This document shows, piece after piece, positions 1 to 8,065 of a DNA stretch of 43,719 bases; position 1 is the stretch's first letter, and each line of letters begins with the position of its first letter. The notes beneath the pieces were generated by a model. That model was not told the DNA's origin. It saw only the letters and a list, made by a program, of their open reading frames with translations, and did not search any database. The DNA lies in NCBI RefSeq assembly GCF_001950325.1, contig NZ_BDJL01000049.1, positions 1 through 43,719 of the forward strand, given 5' to 3'. Source of the stretch: Carboxydothermus islandicus. Lineage in GTDB: Bacteria; Bacillota; Z-2901; Carboxydothermales; Carboxydothermaceae. The translations under genes and the position numbers were made by a program.

Positions 1-684
1 CTTCATTCCCGAAAAGACAGGTGACTCTTCAATTTTCCAGCGCAGATACAACGATACAAAAACCAAAATTAAAGAAAGAATAAACGGTATCCGCCAGCCC
101 CAGGCCGCCATAGCTTCCTTGCCCAACATAAAATTCAAAAGAAGTATGACAGCATTTGCTACAACCACAGCTAATGGTGCCGCTGCCGAAGTCCAGCTAC
201 CATAATAACCTCTTTTTTCTTGAGGAACATATTCAGCAACCAATGAAGCTGCACCACCCCAGGCACCACCTATAGATAACCCTTGAATTACTCGCATTAA
301 AAAGACTAAGACTGATGCTGTAACCCCAATTTGAGCATATCCTGGAAAAATACCTATCAAAGCCGTTGCTGAGCCCATTAAGAGTATAGCTGTCATAAAC
401 GTTGCCTTACGCCCAATACGATCACCCATGGCTCCAAATAGTATAGCCCCAAGCGGTCGAATAAAAAGACCTACGGCAAACGCCATAAATGCTGTTAATG
501 TCTGGGCTATTGGATCTCCTTTGGGAAAATAAACAGCTGCCAAATACGTTGCCATAAAACCGTAAATAAAGAAATCGTACCATTCAATCATAGTACCAAT
601 TGTGGAAGTAGCTACTACTCGGTTAATCAAACTTTGCGTAATTGCCGGTGGGCTAATAATTTCATTTTTTGCTTCCAAGGCCAT
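1..684 (-). CDS. MFS transporter, metabolite:H+ symporter (MHS) type, 3' end outside window
   Basis: The first 228 codons of a major facilitator protein are present; the gene runs off the left edge. Translation gives IEWYDFFIYGF near residue 37, the signature early segment of the metabolite:H+ symporter family (ProP, ShiA, KgtP, citrate carriers). The loop 2-3 motif GDRIGRK follows, then RVIQGLSIGGAWGG in TM4. The start ATG at 684 has a GGGGGGATTG ribosome binding site. It would sit in the cytoplasmic membrane and import an organic acid or osmolyte with protons; the substrate cannot be read. The gene has an unusually long leader (about 400 bp to the divergent neighbour) carrying a terminator-like hairpin. 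Codon use (CCA, GCA, TCA, CAA) looks more A-ending than in the neighbours, which may mean transfer. Confidence 0.85.
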   Translation of the reverse strand, partial: MALEAKNEIISPPAITQSLINRVVATSTIGTMIEWYDFFIYGFMATYLAAVYFPKGDPIAQTLTAFMAFAVGLFIRPLGAILFGAMGDRIGRKATFMTAILLMGSATALIGIFPGYAQIGVTASVLVFLMRVIQGLSIGGAWGGAASLVAEYVPQEKRGYYGSWTSAAAPLAVVVANAVILLLNFMLGKEAMAAWGWRIPFILSLILVFVSLYLRWKIEESPVFSGMK

Positions 685-1087
685 TTTTCAATCCCCCCAA
701 AAAATATTTTAGGTTTAATTCTGATGAGGTGATAATTTTACTCTTTAAACCCACACCCCCTTTTTTAAGACTTCTGACTAAGATTTTAAAAAATATTTTA
801 AATTAAAGGCATTTTTTCCGTTAAATATCGAAATTCACCATCGAAGTGCTTTTTTTATGATTTTATTATGTATTTTCAATGCTGGTAATTTTAGGTTAAC
901 GGTTTAACGCTGTTTTTAACCGTTGACCAAAAAAAAAATAAACCCTCTGATTAACGCAGAGAGTTTACAGGTTTAGAATACCTACTCTTTGTAGTTATTC
1001 CAAAATTTTATGCATTATATTAAAGGAATTTATCGGTTTTTGGCGTATATATTTTAGCGAATAAAAATTTAAAAAAGGAGGAGGAAT
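685..1087. other. 403-bp divergent intergenic region with inverted repeats
   Basis: There is no credible gene here. It lies between the divergent MFS and yedE genes. Two structures stand out: an 11-bp inverted repeat with one mismatch (894-904 against 918-928, AACGGTT/AACCGTT core), and a terminator-like hairpin at 940-966 followed on the minus strand by a T-run. The 12-mer TTATTCCAAAAT at 995-1006 recurs upstream of the second DUF3343 gene. Confidence 0.6.
929..966 (-). terminator. Rho-independent terminator in the leader of the MFS gene
   Basis: On the minus strand, arms of 10 bp (957-966 and 940-949, one G-T pair) enclose a 7-nt loop and are followed directly by a T-rich run (939-929). 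No minus-strand gene lies upstream of it, so it is either an attenuator in the leader of the MFS gene or a stop for antisense transcription. Confidence 0.6.
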
Positions 1088-2182
1088 ATGCAGAAAAAGT
1101 ACTACTGGCTTACTTTTTTGGGAGGCTTGATAATTGGAGGGCTTGCTTTACTGCTTTCCAAGTACGGCAACCCGGCCAACATGGGAGTTTGTGTTGCGTG
1201 TTTCCTCCGGGATTTTACCGGTGCCCTTGGATTGCACGCCAACGCTAAAACCCAGTACTTGCGTCCGGAAATTTTAGGTTTTGTGCTGGGATCTTTCCTT
1301 CTTGCAAAGACTAACCGGGAGTTTAATCCTGTGGGCGGCTCCGCTCCGGTAATCCGGCTTTTGCTCGGTATTATTGCTATGTGGGGCATGCTCGTTTTCC
1401 TGGGCTGCCCCTTAAGGGCAGCTATTCGTCTGGGAGCCGGTGACTTTAACGCCATCCCCGGTATCTTAGGACTTATCGCCGGAGTTTGGACCGGCACCTT
1501 ATTTATCAGGCAAAACTTTACCCTCGGACGGGCAACTAAAGTTCCCCGAACCCAGGGTTATGCCTTTCCCTTGTTGTTCCTGGCTTTAACTGTACTTGTT
1601 CTCACATTCCCCACCTTGTTTTTGGCAAGTAAAGAAGGCCCAGGAGCCTCCCATGCTCCGGTACTAATCTCCCTCATTGCCGGATTAGCGATTGGTGGGC
1701 TTGCTCAAAAATTCAGGCTCTGCATGGTTGGAGGAATCCGGGATTTTATCTTGTTTAAAAATTACCGTCTCCTCCTATCCTTTGCGGGAGTTGTGTTATC
1801 AGTATTTGCAGGTAGCCTTTACTTGGGTACCTTTAAACCCGGATTTACCAATCAACCGTTAGCCCACACCGAAACCTTATGGAACTTCCTCGGTTTGTAT
1901 GTGGCCGGCTGGGCCGCAGTGCTTTTAGGGGGCTGCCCATTGCGGCAGTTAATTTTAACCGGTGAAGGCAATACCGATGCGGCCATAACAGTAGTAGGTC
2001 TTATGCTGGGAGCGGCTTTAGCCCATAATTTTGGTATCGCCGCTTCCCCCAAAGGGGTTACTGCTGCCGGAGTTACCGGGATTATTATTGCTCTGGCGGT
2101 ACTATTAACGGTAAGCATAGCTTTTAGCGAAAAACTACGCACCGTCTTTGGCTTTTCCAAATCCAGTACCAAAACCGCCTAA
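1088..2182 (+). CDS. yedE: YedE/YeeE-family inner-membrane transporter, selenium type
   Basis: A 364-residue polytopic membrane protein of the YeeE/YedE (sulfur transport, PF04143) family. It is an internal duplication: each half has a CxxC/GxRDF-like segment (VCVACFLRDF near residue 36, LCMVGGIRDF near 212) and a GCPLR segment (near residues 107 and 280). SPKGVTAAG near the C terminus resembles the subgroup annotated as putative selenium transporters. It starts at ATG with GGAGGAGGAAT just upstream. It is followed 14 bp later by a TusA/YedF-like gene and then DUF3343, the usual partners of YedE in selenium-using anaerobes, so import of a selenium (or sulfur) species is the likely role. Thiosulfate or sulfur import, as known for YeeE proper, is the alternative. 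Confidence 0.85.
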   Translation: MQKKYYWLTFLGGLIIGGLALLLSKYGNPANMGVCVACFLRDFTGALGLHANAKTQYLRPEILGFVLGSFLLAKTNREFNPVGGSAPVIRLLLGIIAMWGMLVFLGCPLRAAIRLGAGDFNAIPGILGLIAGVWTGTLFIRQNFTLGRATKVPRTQGYAFPLLFLALTVLVLTFPTLFLASKEGPGASHAPVLISLIAGLAIGGLAQKFRLCMVGGIRDFILFKNYRLLLSFAGVVLSVFAGSLYLGTFKPGFTNQPLAHTETLWNFLGLYVAGWAAVLLGGCPLRQLILTGEGNTDAAITVVGLMLGAALAHNFGIAASPKGVTAAGVTGIIIALAVLLTVSIAFSEKLRTVFGFSKSSTKTA

Positions 2183-2196
2183 AAAGGAGGGATTCA

Positions 2197-2403
2197 ATGA
2201 AAACGGTGGATGTCCGGGGACTTTTATGTCCGGAACCGGTTTATATCGTCCGGGAACATTTAAGTTCAGGTACCGACCCGGTAACGGTTCTTTGCGAAAA
2301 ACATTCCCGGGAAAATCTTTTATGGCTTGGAGAAAACTTAGGCTGGCAAGCCGAAGTAGAGGATCTTTTAGATGAGGTTCGGATTATTTTCCGCAAGGGT
2401 TAG
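2197..2403 (+). CDS. yedF: TusA/YedF-like sulfur (selenium) carrier protein
   Basis: A 68-residue SirA/TusA-fold protein with the diagnostic DVRGLLCPEPV segment at residues 4-14. The CPxP cysteine is the persulfide (or perselenide) carrying residue of the family. At 68 aa it is just the single TusA domain, shorter than full YedF, which also has a DsrE-like half. A strong AAAAGGAGGG site precedes the ATG. It lies 14 bp after yedE and 2 bp before the DUF3343 gene, so the three are almost certainly co-transcribed. The role in selenium delivery is inferred from these partners; plain sulfur trafficking would look the same. Confidence 0.85.
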   Translation: MKTVDVRGLLCPEPVYIVREHLSSGTDPVTVLCEKHSRENLLWLGENLGWQAEVEDLLDEVRIIFRKG

Positions 2404-2405
2404 CC

Positions 2406-2645
2406 ATGACTTACTCAGTAATCCTTTTTGATAACCTCTACCAGGTTTTATGTACAAAAAAGCTTTTAGAAAACCTGGGAATTAAATACGAAATACTGCC
2501 GGTTCCCTTCGAGTTAAAAGCCGATTGCGGTAGCTGTATTTTTGTAAAAAACTTAACGATAAATGAACTTGAAGTACTTCTTAACAGTCACAATATCATT
2601 TATAGCAGCATTGAAACTTATCATGTTAAAAAAGAAATTTTTTAA
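2406..2645 (+). CDS. DUF3343 putative Se/S carrier protein
   Basis: A 79-residue protein of the DUF3343 (PF11823) family, annotated in databases as putative Se/S carrier-like. It shows the family pattern: an N-terminal ferredoxin-like start (SVILFDNLYQVLCTKKLLEN), a PVPFELKADCGSC segment near residues 32-44, and a short C-terminal strand. The two cysteines of DCGSC are the likely chalcogen-binding residues. It starts 2 bp after the TusA-like stop and ends at a terminator, closing the yedE operon. A paralogue lies at 7754-8023 with DCGTC in the same place. Confidence 0.8.
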   Translation: MTYSVILFDNLYQVLCTKKLLENLGIKYEILPVPFELKADCGSCIFVKNLTINELEVLLNSHNIIYSSIETYHVKKEIF

Positions 2646-2670
2646 GGGCGAGAATTTTCGCCCTTTTTTT
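2646..2670 (+). terminator. Terminator of the yedE operon
   Basis: GGGCGA and TCGCCC arms (2646-2651, 2658-2663) with a 6-nt loop and seven T residues, directly after the DUF3343 stop codon. Confidence 0.85.
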
Positions 2671-2705
2671 ATTAAAATAGAAAATAAATGCCAGGAGGTT
2701 TTAAA

Positions 2706-3275
2706 ATGTTAAAATTTCCGCCGTTCGCCACTACCGCCATGGGAATTATGCCCCATACTAATATTGATGAGGCAATTTCTCTTGCCTTATCACTGGACAT
2801 TCCCTTTTTCCCGGAACTGCCCAAATTAAGCTTTTACGAAGACATGTACGCTCAAGCCTCGCAAAATTTTCCCGGAATTATCATTGACATGGAAAAAGAA
2901 AAAATTTTCCTGGACACCGAGGTATTTTTCGCCGAATTATTAAACTTTCTCGAAAAAGCCGAAGAAAATCCCGAAGTTTTTGACCTTACTCATCCCTACT
3001 CCTTAACCTACGAAAAATTTTTAGAAAAAGATTTAAAAGCTTATCCCGGAGTACGCGGCCAGTTAATCGGCCCCATTAGCTACGGCTTGAAAATTGCCGA
3101 TAAAAACCTCACCCCCATCCTTTATAATGATGAGGTAAAAGAGTTTCTCTTTTACTTTTTAGCCAGAAAAGCCAACATTATGTACCAAAAGTTACGGCAA
3201 AAAAACAACCAGGCGTTCATCTGGTTTGATGAGCCTGGCCTCGATGCCGATACCCTGGTAACCCGCACCTTCTAA
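2706..3275 (+). pseudogene. MetE/UROD-like methyltransferase domain protein, C-terminally truncated
   Basis: A 189-residue protein beginning MLKFPPFATTAMGIMPHTN. The start at 2706 is chosen over an in-frame upstream ATG because AGGAGGT sits at 2692-2698. The N-terminal pattern and the strand DEPGL near the end look like the cobalamin-independent methionine synthase/UROD-like TIM-barrel family, whose members in anaerobes are usually near 330-380 aa. Here the reading frame stops eight residues after DEPGL, where the second half of the barrel, with the metal-binding His/Cys, should begin, and no remnant follows before the next gene. It is therefore probably a 3'-deleted gene, though expression signals are intact. 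A function as a half-barrel is possible but unsupported. Confidence 0.55.
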
Positions 3276-3320
3276 ATCACAATGAAGTAAGAGATAAGCT
3301 AAGAAATTACTTTTTGTGAT
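3276..3320. repeat. Imperfect inverted repeat after the truncated gene
   Basis: ATCACAA (3276-3282) pairs with TTGTGAT (3314-3320), and inside it AGTAA (3286-3290) with TTACT (3307-3311). There is no long T-run. It may be an operator or a weak terminator between the truncated MetE-like gene and the HAD gene. Confidence 0.4.
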
Positions 3321-3350
3321 AAAATACCCATTAGGGAGGGAGAAGGAGAG

Positions 3351-4046
3351 ATGGCTTTCATCCTTTTTGACCTGGACGGAACCTTGCTTCCTTTAAATCT
3401 TGACTATTTTTTAAAGCTTTATATTCAGGAAGTAAAAAGTTACGTCAAGGGTAAGTTTGACCCCGATCTTACTGTTAAGGCTATTTTAAAAGCTACCGAA
3501 GAAATGGTGAGGAACACCGGAGAAAAGCTAAATAGCGAAGTTTTCTGGGAGTCTTTTGACCGAATTTACCCGGGTACCGCCAATCTTCGCTGTGTTTTTG
3601 AAGATTTTTACCGCACATCTTTTAAAAACATTGGCAATTATTTTAAACCCCACCCCCTGGCAAGACCCATGATACGCTATCTTTATAAAAAGGGCCATAC
3701 ATTAGTTCTGGCTACCAACGCCCTTTTCCCTAAAAGTGCCATCATCGAAAGGCTTTACTGGGCAAATTTATCCCCTAAATATTTCCGTTTTATTACCCAT
3801 TACGACAATATGCACTACTGCAAGCCAAATCCCAACTACTACAAGGAAATTTTAGAAAAAATTAAAGCCCGGCCCGCTGACTGCCTGATGGTAGGTAACG
3901 ACTCTACCGAAGATTTAGTAGCAAAAGAGCTGGGAATTAAAACTTTTCTTTTAAAAGATTACGAGGTAAAAAGAGAAAATCCCCGCATGCCCGATTACGC
4001 CGGGGATTTTTACGAGTTGTACCGGTTTATAAGAGAAAATTTTTAA
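3351..4046 (+). CDS. HAD-superfamily hydrolase (phosphatase)
   Basis: A 231-residue haloacid dehalogenase-type hydrolase with all four motifs: FDLDGT at residues 6-11 (nucleophile and acid aspartates), LATNA near residue 121 (motif II), KPNP near residue 161 (motif III lysine) and GNDSTED near residue 182 (motif IV). The long helical cap after motif I suggests subclass I. It would be a cytoplasmic phosphomonoesterase of unknown substrate. The ATG is preceded by GGGAGGGAGAAGGAGAG. It is the last gene before the convergent pgi gene, with no clear terminator in between. Confidence 0.85.
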   Translation: MAFILFDLDGTLLPLNLDYFLKLYIQEVKSYVKGKFDPDLTVKAILKATEEMVRNTGEKLNSEVFWESFDRIYPGTANLRCVFEDFYRTSFKNIGNYFKPHPLARPMIRYLYKKGHTLVLATNALFPKSAIIERLYWANLSPKYFRFITHYDNMHYCKPNPNYYKEILEKIKARPADCLMVGNDSTEDLVAKELGIKTFLLKDYEVKRENPRMPDYAGDFYELYRFIRENF

Positions 4047-4096
4047 TTCGGGTAACTCCCTTTTTGGAGGTTTGGAAAATTAGAAGTTGGATTTGG

Positions 4097-5491
4097 TTAT
4101 TTAAGAATGTATTTGGGGTCTTTTTGGACCTTCAAGACTTCCTGCCGTTTTTCTTCAAACCCTTCCCGACCTAAAAGGGCATAGGTAGCCTTCTTCCCTT
4201 CCTCCACCCCGGGCTGGTCAAAAGCATTAATGTCAAGATATTCTCCCATAAAGGCAATTTTAGCCTCTAAGAAATAGAGAAACTCGCCCACCGTATAGGG
4301 ATTTACCTCCGGGAAAATTACGGTATAGTTTGGTCTTCTCGCTTTCAAGAGAGCAAATTCGGTGGCTTTTTTCTCCGCTATAATCAGCTCGTTTAAAGTA
4401 TGCCCACCCAAAAACTTTAGTTCAGCATACTGCGGAAAATCCGGAGGAATCACCACCGTATTCCGGTAACGTTCTACTTCCAAGAAAATCAGGAGTTTAT
4501 CAAAGGGCCCTTCGGTATAAAGCTGGACCTGAGAATGCTGGTCAGTAACCCCCAGGGCTTTAACCGGGGTTTGTCCTACAAAAACCTCTTCTCCCCGGCG
4601 GTTTAACCTTTTCCCGATACTCTCCCCGAGTAATTGAGCATACCAGTCGGCCATATATTTTAAGCTGTCGGCATACGGCATCATTACCGCCATATTTTTT
4701 CCCCGCTCCAAGAGTAAAACGTGAATGGCAGCCGCCAGACCCGCCGGGTTTTCCCAGAGGTTTTCCCGTTCGCACCTTTCCGCCATCTCCCGGGCTCCTG
4801 CTAAAAGTTCCCGGATATTAATACCCGTAACCGCTGCCGGCAAAAGTCCTACAGGGGTGAGTTCGGAAAAACGTCCGCCTACATTAGAAGGAATGGCAAA
4901 GGTTTTTACCCCAAGTTCCCGGGCCAAAGCCCGCAAGTTACCTTTTTCCGGGTCGGTGGTAAAAATAAGATGGTCGGTAAAACGTTCCCCAACTTTTTTC
5001 TTTAAAAGCTCCGTAACTATTAATAACTGGGATAAGGTTTCGGCTGTAGCCCCCGATTTGGTAATAACGTTAAATACGGTCTTTTCCGGTTCAATTACTT
5101 TTAAAAGCGAAGCCATCCGCTCGGGATCAATGTTATCTTCCACGTAAAATTTAGGTCCTCCCCGAAGCTCCTCAGGAAGCTCATTATAGCGTAAATTGTT
5201 TAAAGCGGTATGTACCGCCAGCGGCCCTAAAGCCGAACCGCCAATCCCCAGGACTACAAAGTACTTAAACTTTTCCCGGATCTCCCGGGCAGTTTTTTCA
5301 ATTTCGGCTACTTCTTCTTCCGGAAGGTATGGCAGGTGAAAAAAGCCAAGTTCATTTTTTTCTTTTTTTTCGCGCAAGTTTAAAAAGGCTTTTGTAAACT
5401 TATCTTCAAAATTATCTATGTCCCGTTCAACTAATTTTTCATTTTGCAAAAGGGGATGAAAAACGTTATTAAAATCAATTTTTAGTGCCAA
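4097..5491 (-). CDS. pgi: Glucose-6-phosphate isomerase
   Basis: A 464-residue phosphoglucose isomerase, a usual length for the Firmicute form, catalysing glucose-6-phosphate to fructose-6-phosphate in the cytoplasm. GIGGSALGP near residue 82 and ITKSGATAET near residue 142 form the phosphate-binding SIS fold. GGRFSELTPVGLLPA near residue 204 is the first PGI signature. GESIGKRLNRRGEE near residue 290 and the C-terminal catalytic lysine region (VEEGKKATYALL) are also present. It starts at ATG 5491 behind GGAGGGGTAAG. It stands alone between convergent and divergent genes. Confidence 0.97.
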   Translation of the reverse strand: MALKIDFNNVFHPLLQNEKLVERDIDNFEDKFTKAFLNLREKKEKNELGFFHLPYLPEEEVAEIEKTAREIREKFKYFVVLGIGGSALGPLAVHTALNNLRYNELPEELRGGPKFYVEDNIDPERMASLLKVIEPEKTVFNVITKSGATAETLSQLLIVTELLKKKVGERFTDHLIFTTDPEKGNLRALARELGVKTFAIPSNVGGRFSELTPVGLLPAAVTGINIRELLAGAREMAERCERENLWENPAGLAAAIHVLLLERGKNMAVMMPYADSLKYMADWYAQLLGESIGKRLNRRGEEVFVGQTPVKALGVTDQHSQVQLYTEGPFDKLLIFLEVERYRNTVVIPPDFPQYAELKFLGGHTLNELIIAEKKATEFALLKARRPNYTVIFPEVNPYTVGEFLYFLEAKIAFMGEYLDINAFDQPGVEEGKKATYALLGREGFEEKRQEVLKVQKDPKYILK

Positions 5492-5602
5492 ATCTTACCC
5501 CTCCATTAATTATTAATGTTACACCAAGATTATTTTACCCCAATTATTTGGCATTTTAAAGAAATTACATGCTAAAATAGTGATAGGAAAAGAGGGATTT
5601 AA

Positions 5603-6823
5603 ATGGCCAAAGATTTATCAATTAAACTTGGAACTTTTTCCGCTCTTTCCCACAAAAATTACCGATTGTTTTTTTTCGGTCAGGCTTTATCTTTAATCGG
5701 TACCTGGATGCAGTCGGTAGCCTTATCCTGGCTTACCTTAGAGCTTACCCGCTCCCCCTTTCTTCTGGGGATACTGTCCGCCATGCAGTTTGCACCGATG
5801 ACTTTTTTGTCGGTAGTTGGTGGGGTGGTTGCCGACCGTTTTCCAAAAAGGTCCATCCTTTTAATCACCCAATCCTTTATGATGGTTCTCTCCGGGCTTT
5901 TAGCCGGCCTCACCTACTTAAATTTAGTAAGTTACTGGCATCTTTTACTTATCGCTTTTGGCCTGGGAGTTGCCAACAGTTTTGATATGCCCACCCGGCA
6001 GTCCTTTGTTATCGATTTAGTCGGATCCGAAGACTTAACCAACGCCATCGCCTTAAACTCAACCATATTTAACTTAGCCCGGCTTTTGGGTCCGGGATTG
6101 GCCGGTTTAGTCTTAGCCAAATACGGTTCCGCTACCTGTTTCTTTATCAATACTTTAAGCTTTTTAGCTGTTCTTACCGGACTATTTTTGATGGATAATC
6201 TGCCAGTACAAAGAAAAAGCTCTTCTTTTTCCCTTAAAGAAGATTTACAGGAAGGGTTTCGCTACCTTATTAAACATAAGACTTTACTCAAGGCTATTTT
6301 AACTGTTTCCGCATTAAGCATTTTTGCTATGAATTTTAGCGTTTTAATTCCCATTTTAGCCAGAATTGATTTAAAGCTTCCCGCAGAGATGTTTGGCTTT
6401 ATGATGTCGTCCTTTGGCTTTGGAGCTCTTATGGGTGCCCTGTCGATGGCAACTTTCTCCAAAAGGCTCAATTTGGATAAAGTAATTAAAATTAGTGCTT
6501 TCTTAATGGCTTTCTTTCAACTGGCAATGCCCTTAGCCAAAAAACCCCTACCGGCAATGGTATTGTTATTTTTAACAGGCTATTTTACCATCGCTTTTAA
6601 TTCCGGTAGCAACTCTTATCTGCAAAAAAATGTAAGTGACGCCTACCGCGGCCGGGTTATGAGTATTTATACCACCGTTTTCGCCGGCTTTGCTCCCCTG
6701 GGAAGCCTTTTTGCCGGAAGTGTCAGCCAGTATTTAAGTGCCTCCGGAACTTTTGCTGCCGGCGCAATAATAGCTTTAATTCTTATCCTGCTGATTAATT
6801 TAAGTCCGAAAAGGAAACCATAA
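5603..6823 (+). CDS. MFS efflux transporter, MFS_3/EntS type
   Basis: A 406-residue major facilitator protein with 12 predicted membrane segments and the early pattern YRLFFFGQALSLIGTWMQSVALSWL. This is typical of the TMS/MFS_3 (PF05977) group that includes the enterobactin exporter EntS and many uncharacterised efflux pumps. The loop motif ADRFPKR (residues 83-89) is the MFS motif A. An export role in the cytoplasmic membrane is likely; the substrate is unknown. It starts at ATG behind AAAAGAGGGA, divergent from pgi, and its stop codon lies inside the stem of its own terminator. Confidence 0.88.
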   Translation: MAKDLSIKLGTFSALSHKNYRLFFFGQALSLIGTWMQSVALSWLTLELTRSPFLLGILSAMQFAPMTFLSVVGGVVADRFPKRSILLITQSFMMVLSGLLAGLTYLNLVSYWHLLLIAFGLGVANSFDMPTRQSFVIDLVGSEDLTNAIALNSTIFNLARLLGPGLAGLVLAKYGSATCFFINTLSFLAVLTGLFLMDNLPVQRKSSSFSLKEDLQEGFRYLIKHKTLLKAILTVSALSIFAMNFSVLIPILARIDLKLPAEMFGFMMSSFGFGALMGALSMATFSKRLNLDKVIKISAFLMAFFQLAMPLAKKPLPAMVLLFLTGYFTIAFNSGSNSYLQKNVSDAYRGRVMSIYTTVFAGFAPLGSLFAGSVSQYLSASGTFAAGAIIALILILLINLSPKRKP

Positions 6824-6854
6824 ATCCGAAAAGGATATTATGGTTTCTTTTTTT
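6814..6854 (+). terminator. Terminator overlapping the MFS stop codon
   Basis: GAAACCATAA (6814-6823) pairs with TTATGGTTTC (6838-6847) and is followed by seven T residues. The first arm contains the last codons and the TAA of the MFS gene. Confidence 0.85.
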
Positions 6855-6866
6855 AATATTTTATTA

Positions 6867-6904
6867 TTGACATATGTTCATTATTCCGTTATACTTAATA
6901 ATGA
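6867..6904 (+). promoter_or_regulatory. SigA-type promoter with flanking palindrome for the DUF134-NifX gene
   Basis: TTGACA at 6867-6872, a 17-bp spacer and TATACT at 6890-6895 make a near-consensus housekeeping promoter. The -10 is embraced by an inverted repeat, TCATTATT (6878-6885) and AATAATGA (6897-6904), well placed for a repressor. TATGTTCAT occurs at 6873-6881 and again at 6908-6916. Autoregulation by the HTH half of the downstream protein is a possible but untested use. Confidence 0.75.
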
Positions 6905-6930
6905 AATTATGTTCATAAAGGAGGTGCGGC

Positions 6931-7623
6931 ATGCCGCGTCCAACAAAATGCCGCCATGTAGGTTATTTATCACCGGTCAAGTATTTTAAGCCTGCAGGTA
7001 TACCCACAACGGAACTTGCCGAAATTACCCTGACCCAGGAAGAAATGGAGGCGATAAGGCTAAAAGATCTTTTAGGCCTGGAGCAAATAGAGGCCGCAGA
7101 AAAGATGGGAATTTCCCGGCCGACTTTTCACCGGATTTTAAAAACGGCCCGGGAAAAAATCGCCCGAGCTCTTATTCTCGGCTATGCTTTAAAAATTGAA
7201 GGAGGAAGCTTTACCTATAAAAATCCAGAGGAGGAGAAAAACATGAAAATTGCTGTAGCGTCGGTTACCGGAAAGGATGTCAGCGCTCATTTTGGTAGCG
7301 CTCCCAAATTTGTTATTTTTACCGTGGAAGACGGAAAAATTGTGGGAAGTGAAATCTTGGAAAACACCTTCCACGGCCCCCATCACCATCATCCACCCCA
7401 TCACCACCACGAACACGGCCACGGCCACGGTGGAAGCCACGCCCGGATTCTCGAAGCTTTTGCCGGGGTAAAGGTGGTAATTTCGGGCGGTATGGGCTGG
7501 CGGATGCAGGAAGACTTAAAAGCCCACGGCATAACCCCGGTTTTAACTACGGAAAAGGATGCCCAGAGGGCCGTGGAAAAATATTTAGAAGGTACCCTCG
7601 AGACCTTTGAGGGGAGCTGTTAA
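6931..7623 (+). CDS. DUF134 HTH domain fused to NifX/NifB-type Fe-Mo-cofactor-like domain
   Basis: A 230-residue two-domain protein. Residues 1-97 are DUF134 (PF02001): MPRPTKCRHVGYLSPVKYFKP, then a sigma-region-4-like helix-turn-helix (GLEQIEAAEKMGISRPTFHR). Residues 105-225 are the dinitrogenase iron-molybdenum cofactor family (PF02579: IAVASVTGKDVSAHFGSAP, with VISGGMGWRMQEDL later), with a His/Gly-rich insertion near 150-170 that may bind metal. There is no nitrogenase gene nearby; such proteins also occur in Fe-S and metal handling in non-diazotrophs. AAAGGAGGTG precedes the ATG. A second perfect site (AGAGGAGGAG at 7227-7236) lies before an in-frame ATG at 7243, exactly at the domain boundary, so the second domain may also be made alone. 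Confidence 0.88.
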   Translation: MPRPTKCRHVGYLSPVKYFKPAGIPTTELAEITLTQEEMEAIRLKDLLGLEQIEAAEKMGISRPTFHRILKTAREKIARALILGYALKIEGGSFTYKNPEEEKNMKIAVASVTGKDVSAHFGSAPKFVIFTVEDGKIVGSEILENTFHGPHHHHPPHHHHEHGHGHGGSHARILEAFAGVKVVISGGMGWRMQEDLKAHGITPVLTTEKDAQRAVEKYLEGTLETFEGSC

Positions 7624-7753
7624 AAAGTTTTTCGCGATGGACGGGAATGGCAAATATAACAAAAGTTTGAAACATTATTCCAAAATGTTATTTCCTATTT
7701 TCTGTTGCTTTATATATAATAATGTATAGAACCAAGAACAAGAAGGGGTATTA

Positions 7754-8023
7754 ATGCGTGAGCTGGTCTTTTTAACTTTCCCGTCCATCCATCATCTCCT
7801 GCAATTGGAAGATATTTTGAAAGAAAAATCTTTTAAATTCCAGATGATTCCTCTACCGCGGGAAATTCGTTCCGACTGCGGAACATGCCTCTTAATTGAA
7901 AAAGAAGCAGTGGAAAACATCCTTATTTTGGCCCAAAAGCAAGGAATTCCGGTAGAAGGAGTTTATCCGGTTACCGATGAAAAAAAAATCCGATTTTACC
8001 AAAGACTTTTATCTTTGATGTAA
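7754..8023 (+). CDS. DUF3343 putative Se/S carrier protein, second copy
   Basis: An 89-residue paralogue of the DUF3343 protein at 2406. It has the same layout: an N-terminal strand-helix (LTFPSIHHLLQLEDIL), IPLPREIRSDCGTC near residues 34-47 with the two conserved cysteines, and a short C-terminal part. It lies 130 bp after the DUF134-NifX gene with its own TATAAT (7715-7720), and a strong bidirectional terminator follows. A role in chalcogen or cysteine-persulfide handling is a family-level guess. The upstream region shares the 12-mer TTATTCCAAAAT with the yedE locus. Confidence 0.78.
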   Translation: MRELVFLTFPSIHHLLQLEDILKEKSFKFQMIPLPREIRSDCGTCLLIEKEAVENILILAQKQGIPVEGVYPVTDEKKIRFYQRLLSLM

Positions 8024-8060
8024 AAGGGGCTTACTCCAACCAGAGGAGTAAGCCCCTTTT
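8022..8060. terminator. Bidirectional terminator
   Basis: A perfect 16-bp stem (8022-8037 with 8045-8060) with A/T tails on both sides, between the convergent DUF3343 and multihaem cytochrome genes. Confidence 0.9.
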
Positions 8061-8065
8061 AACTT

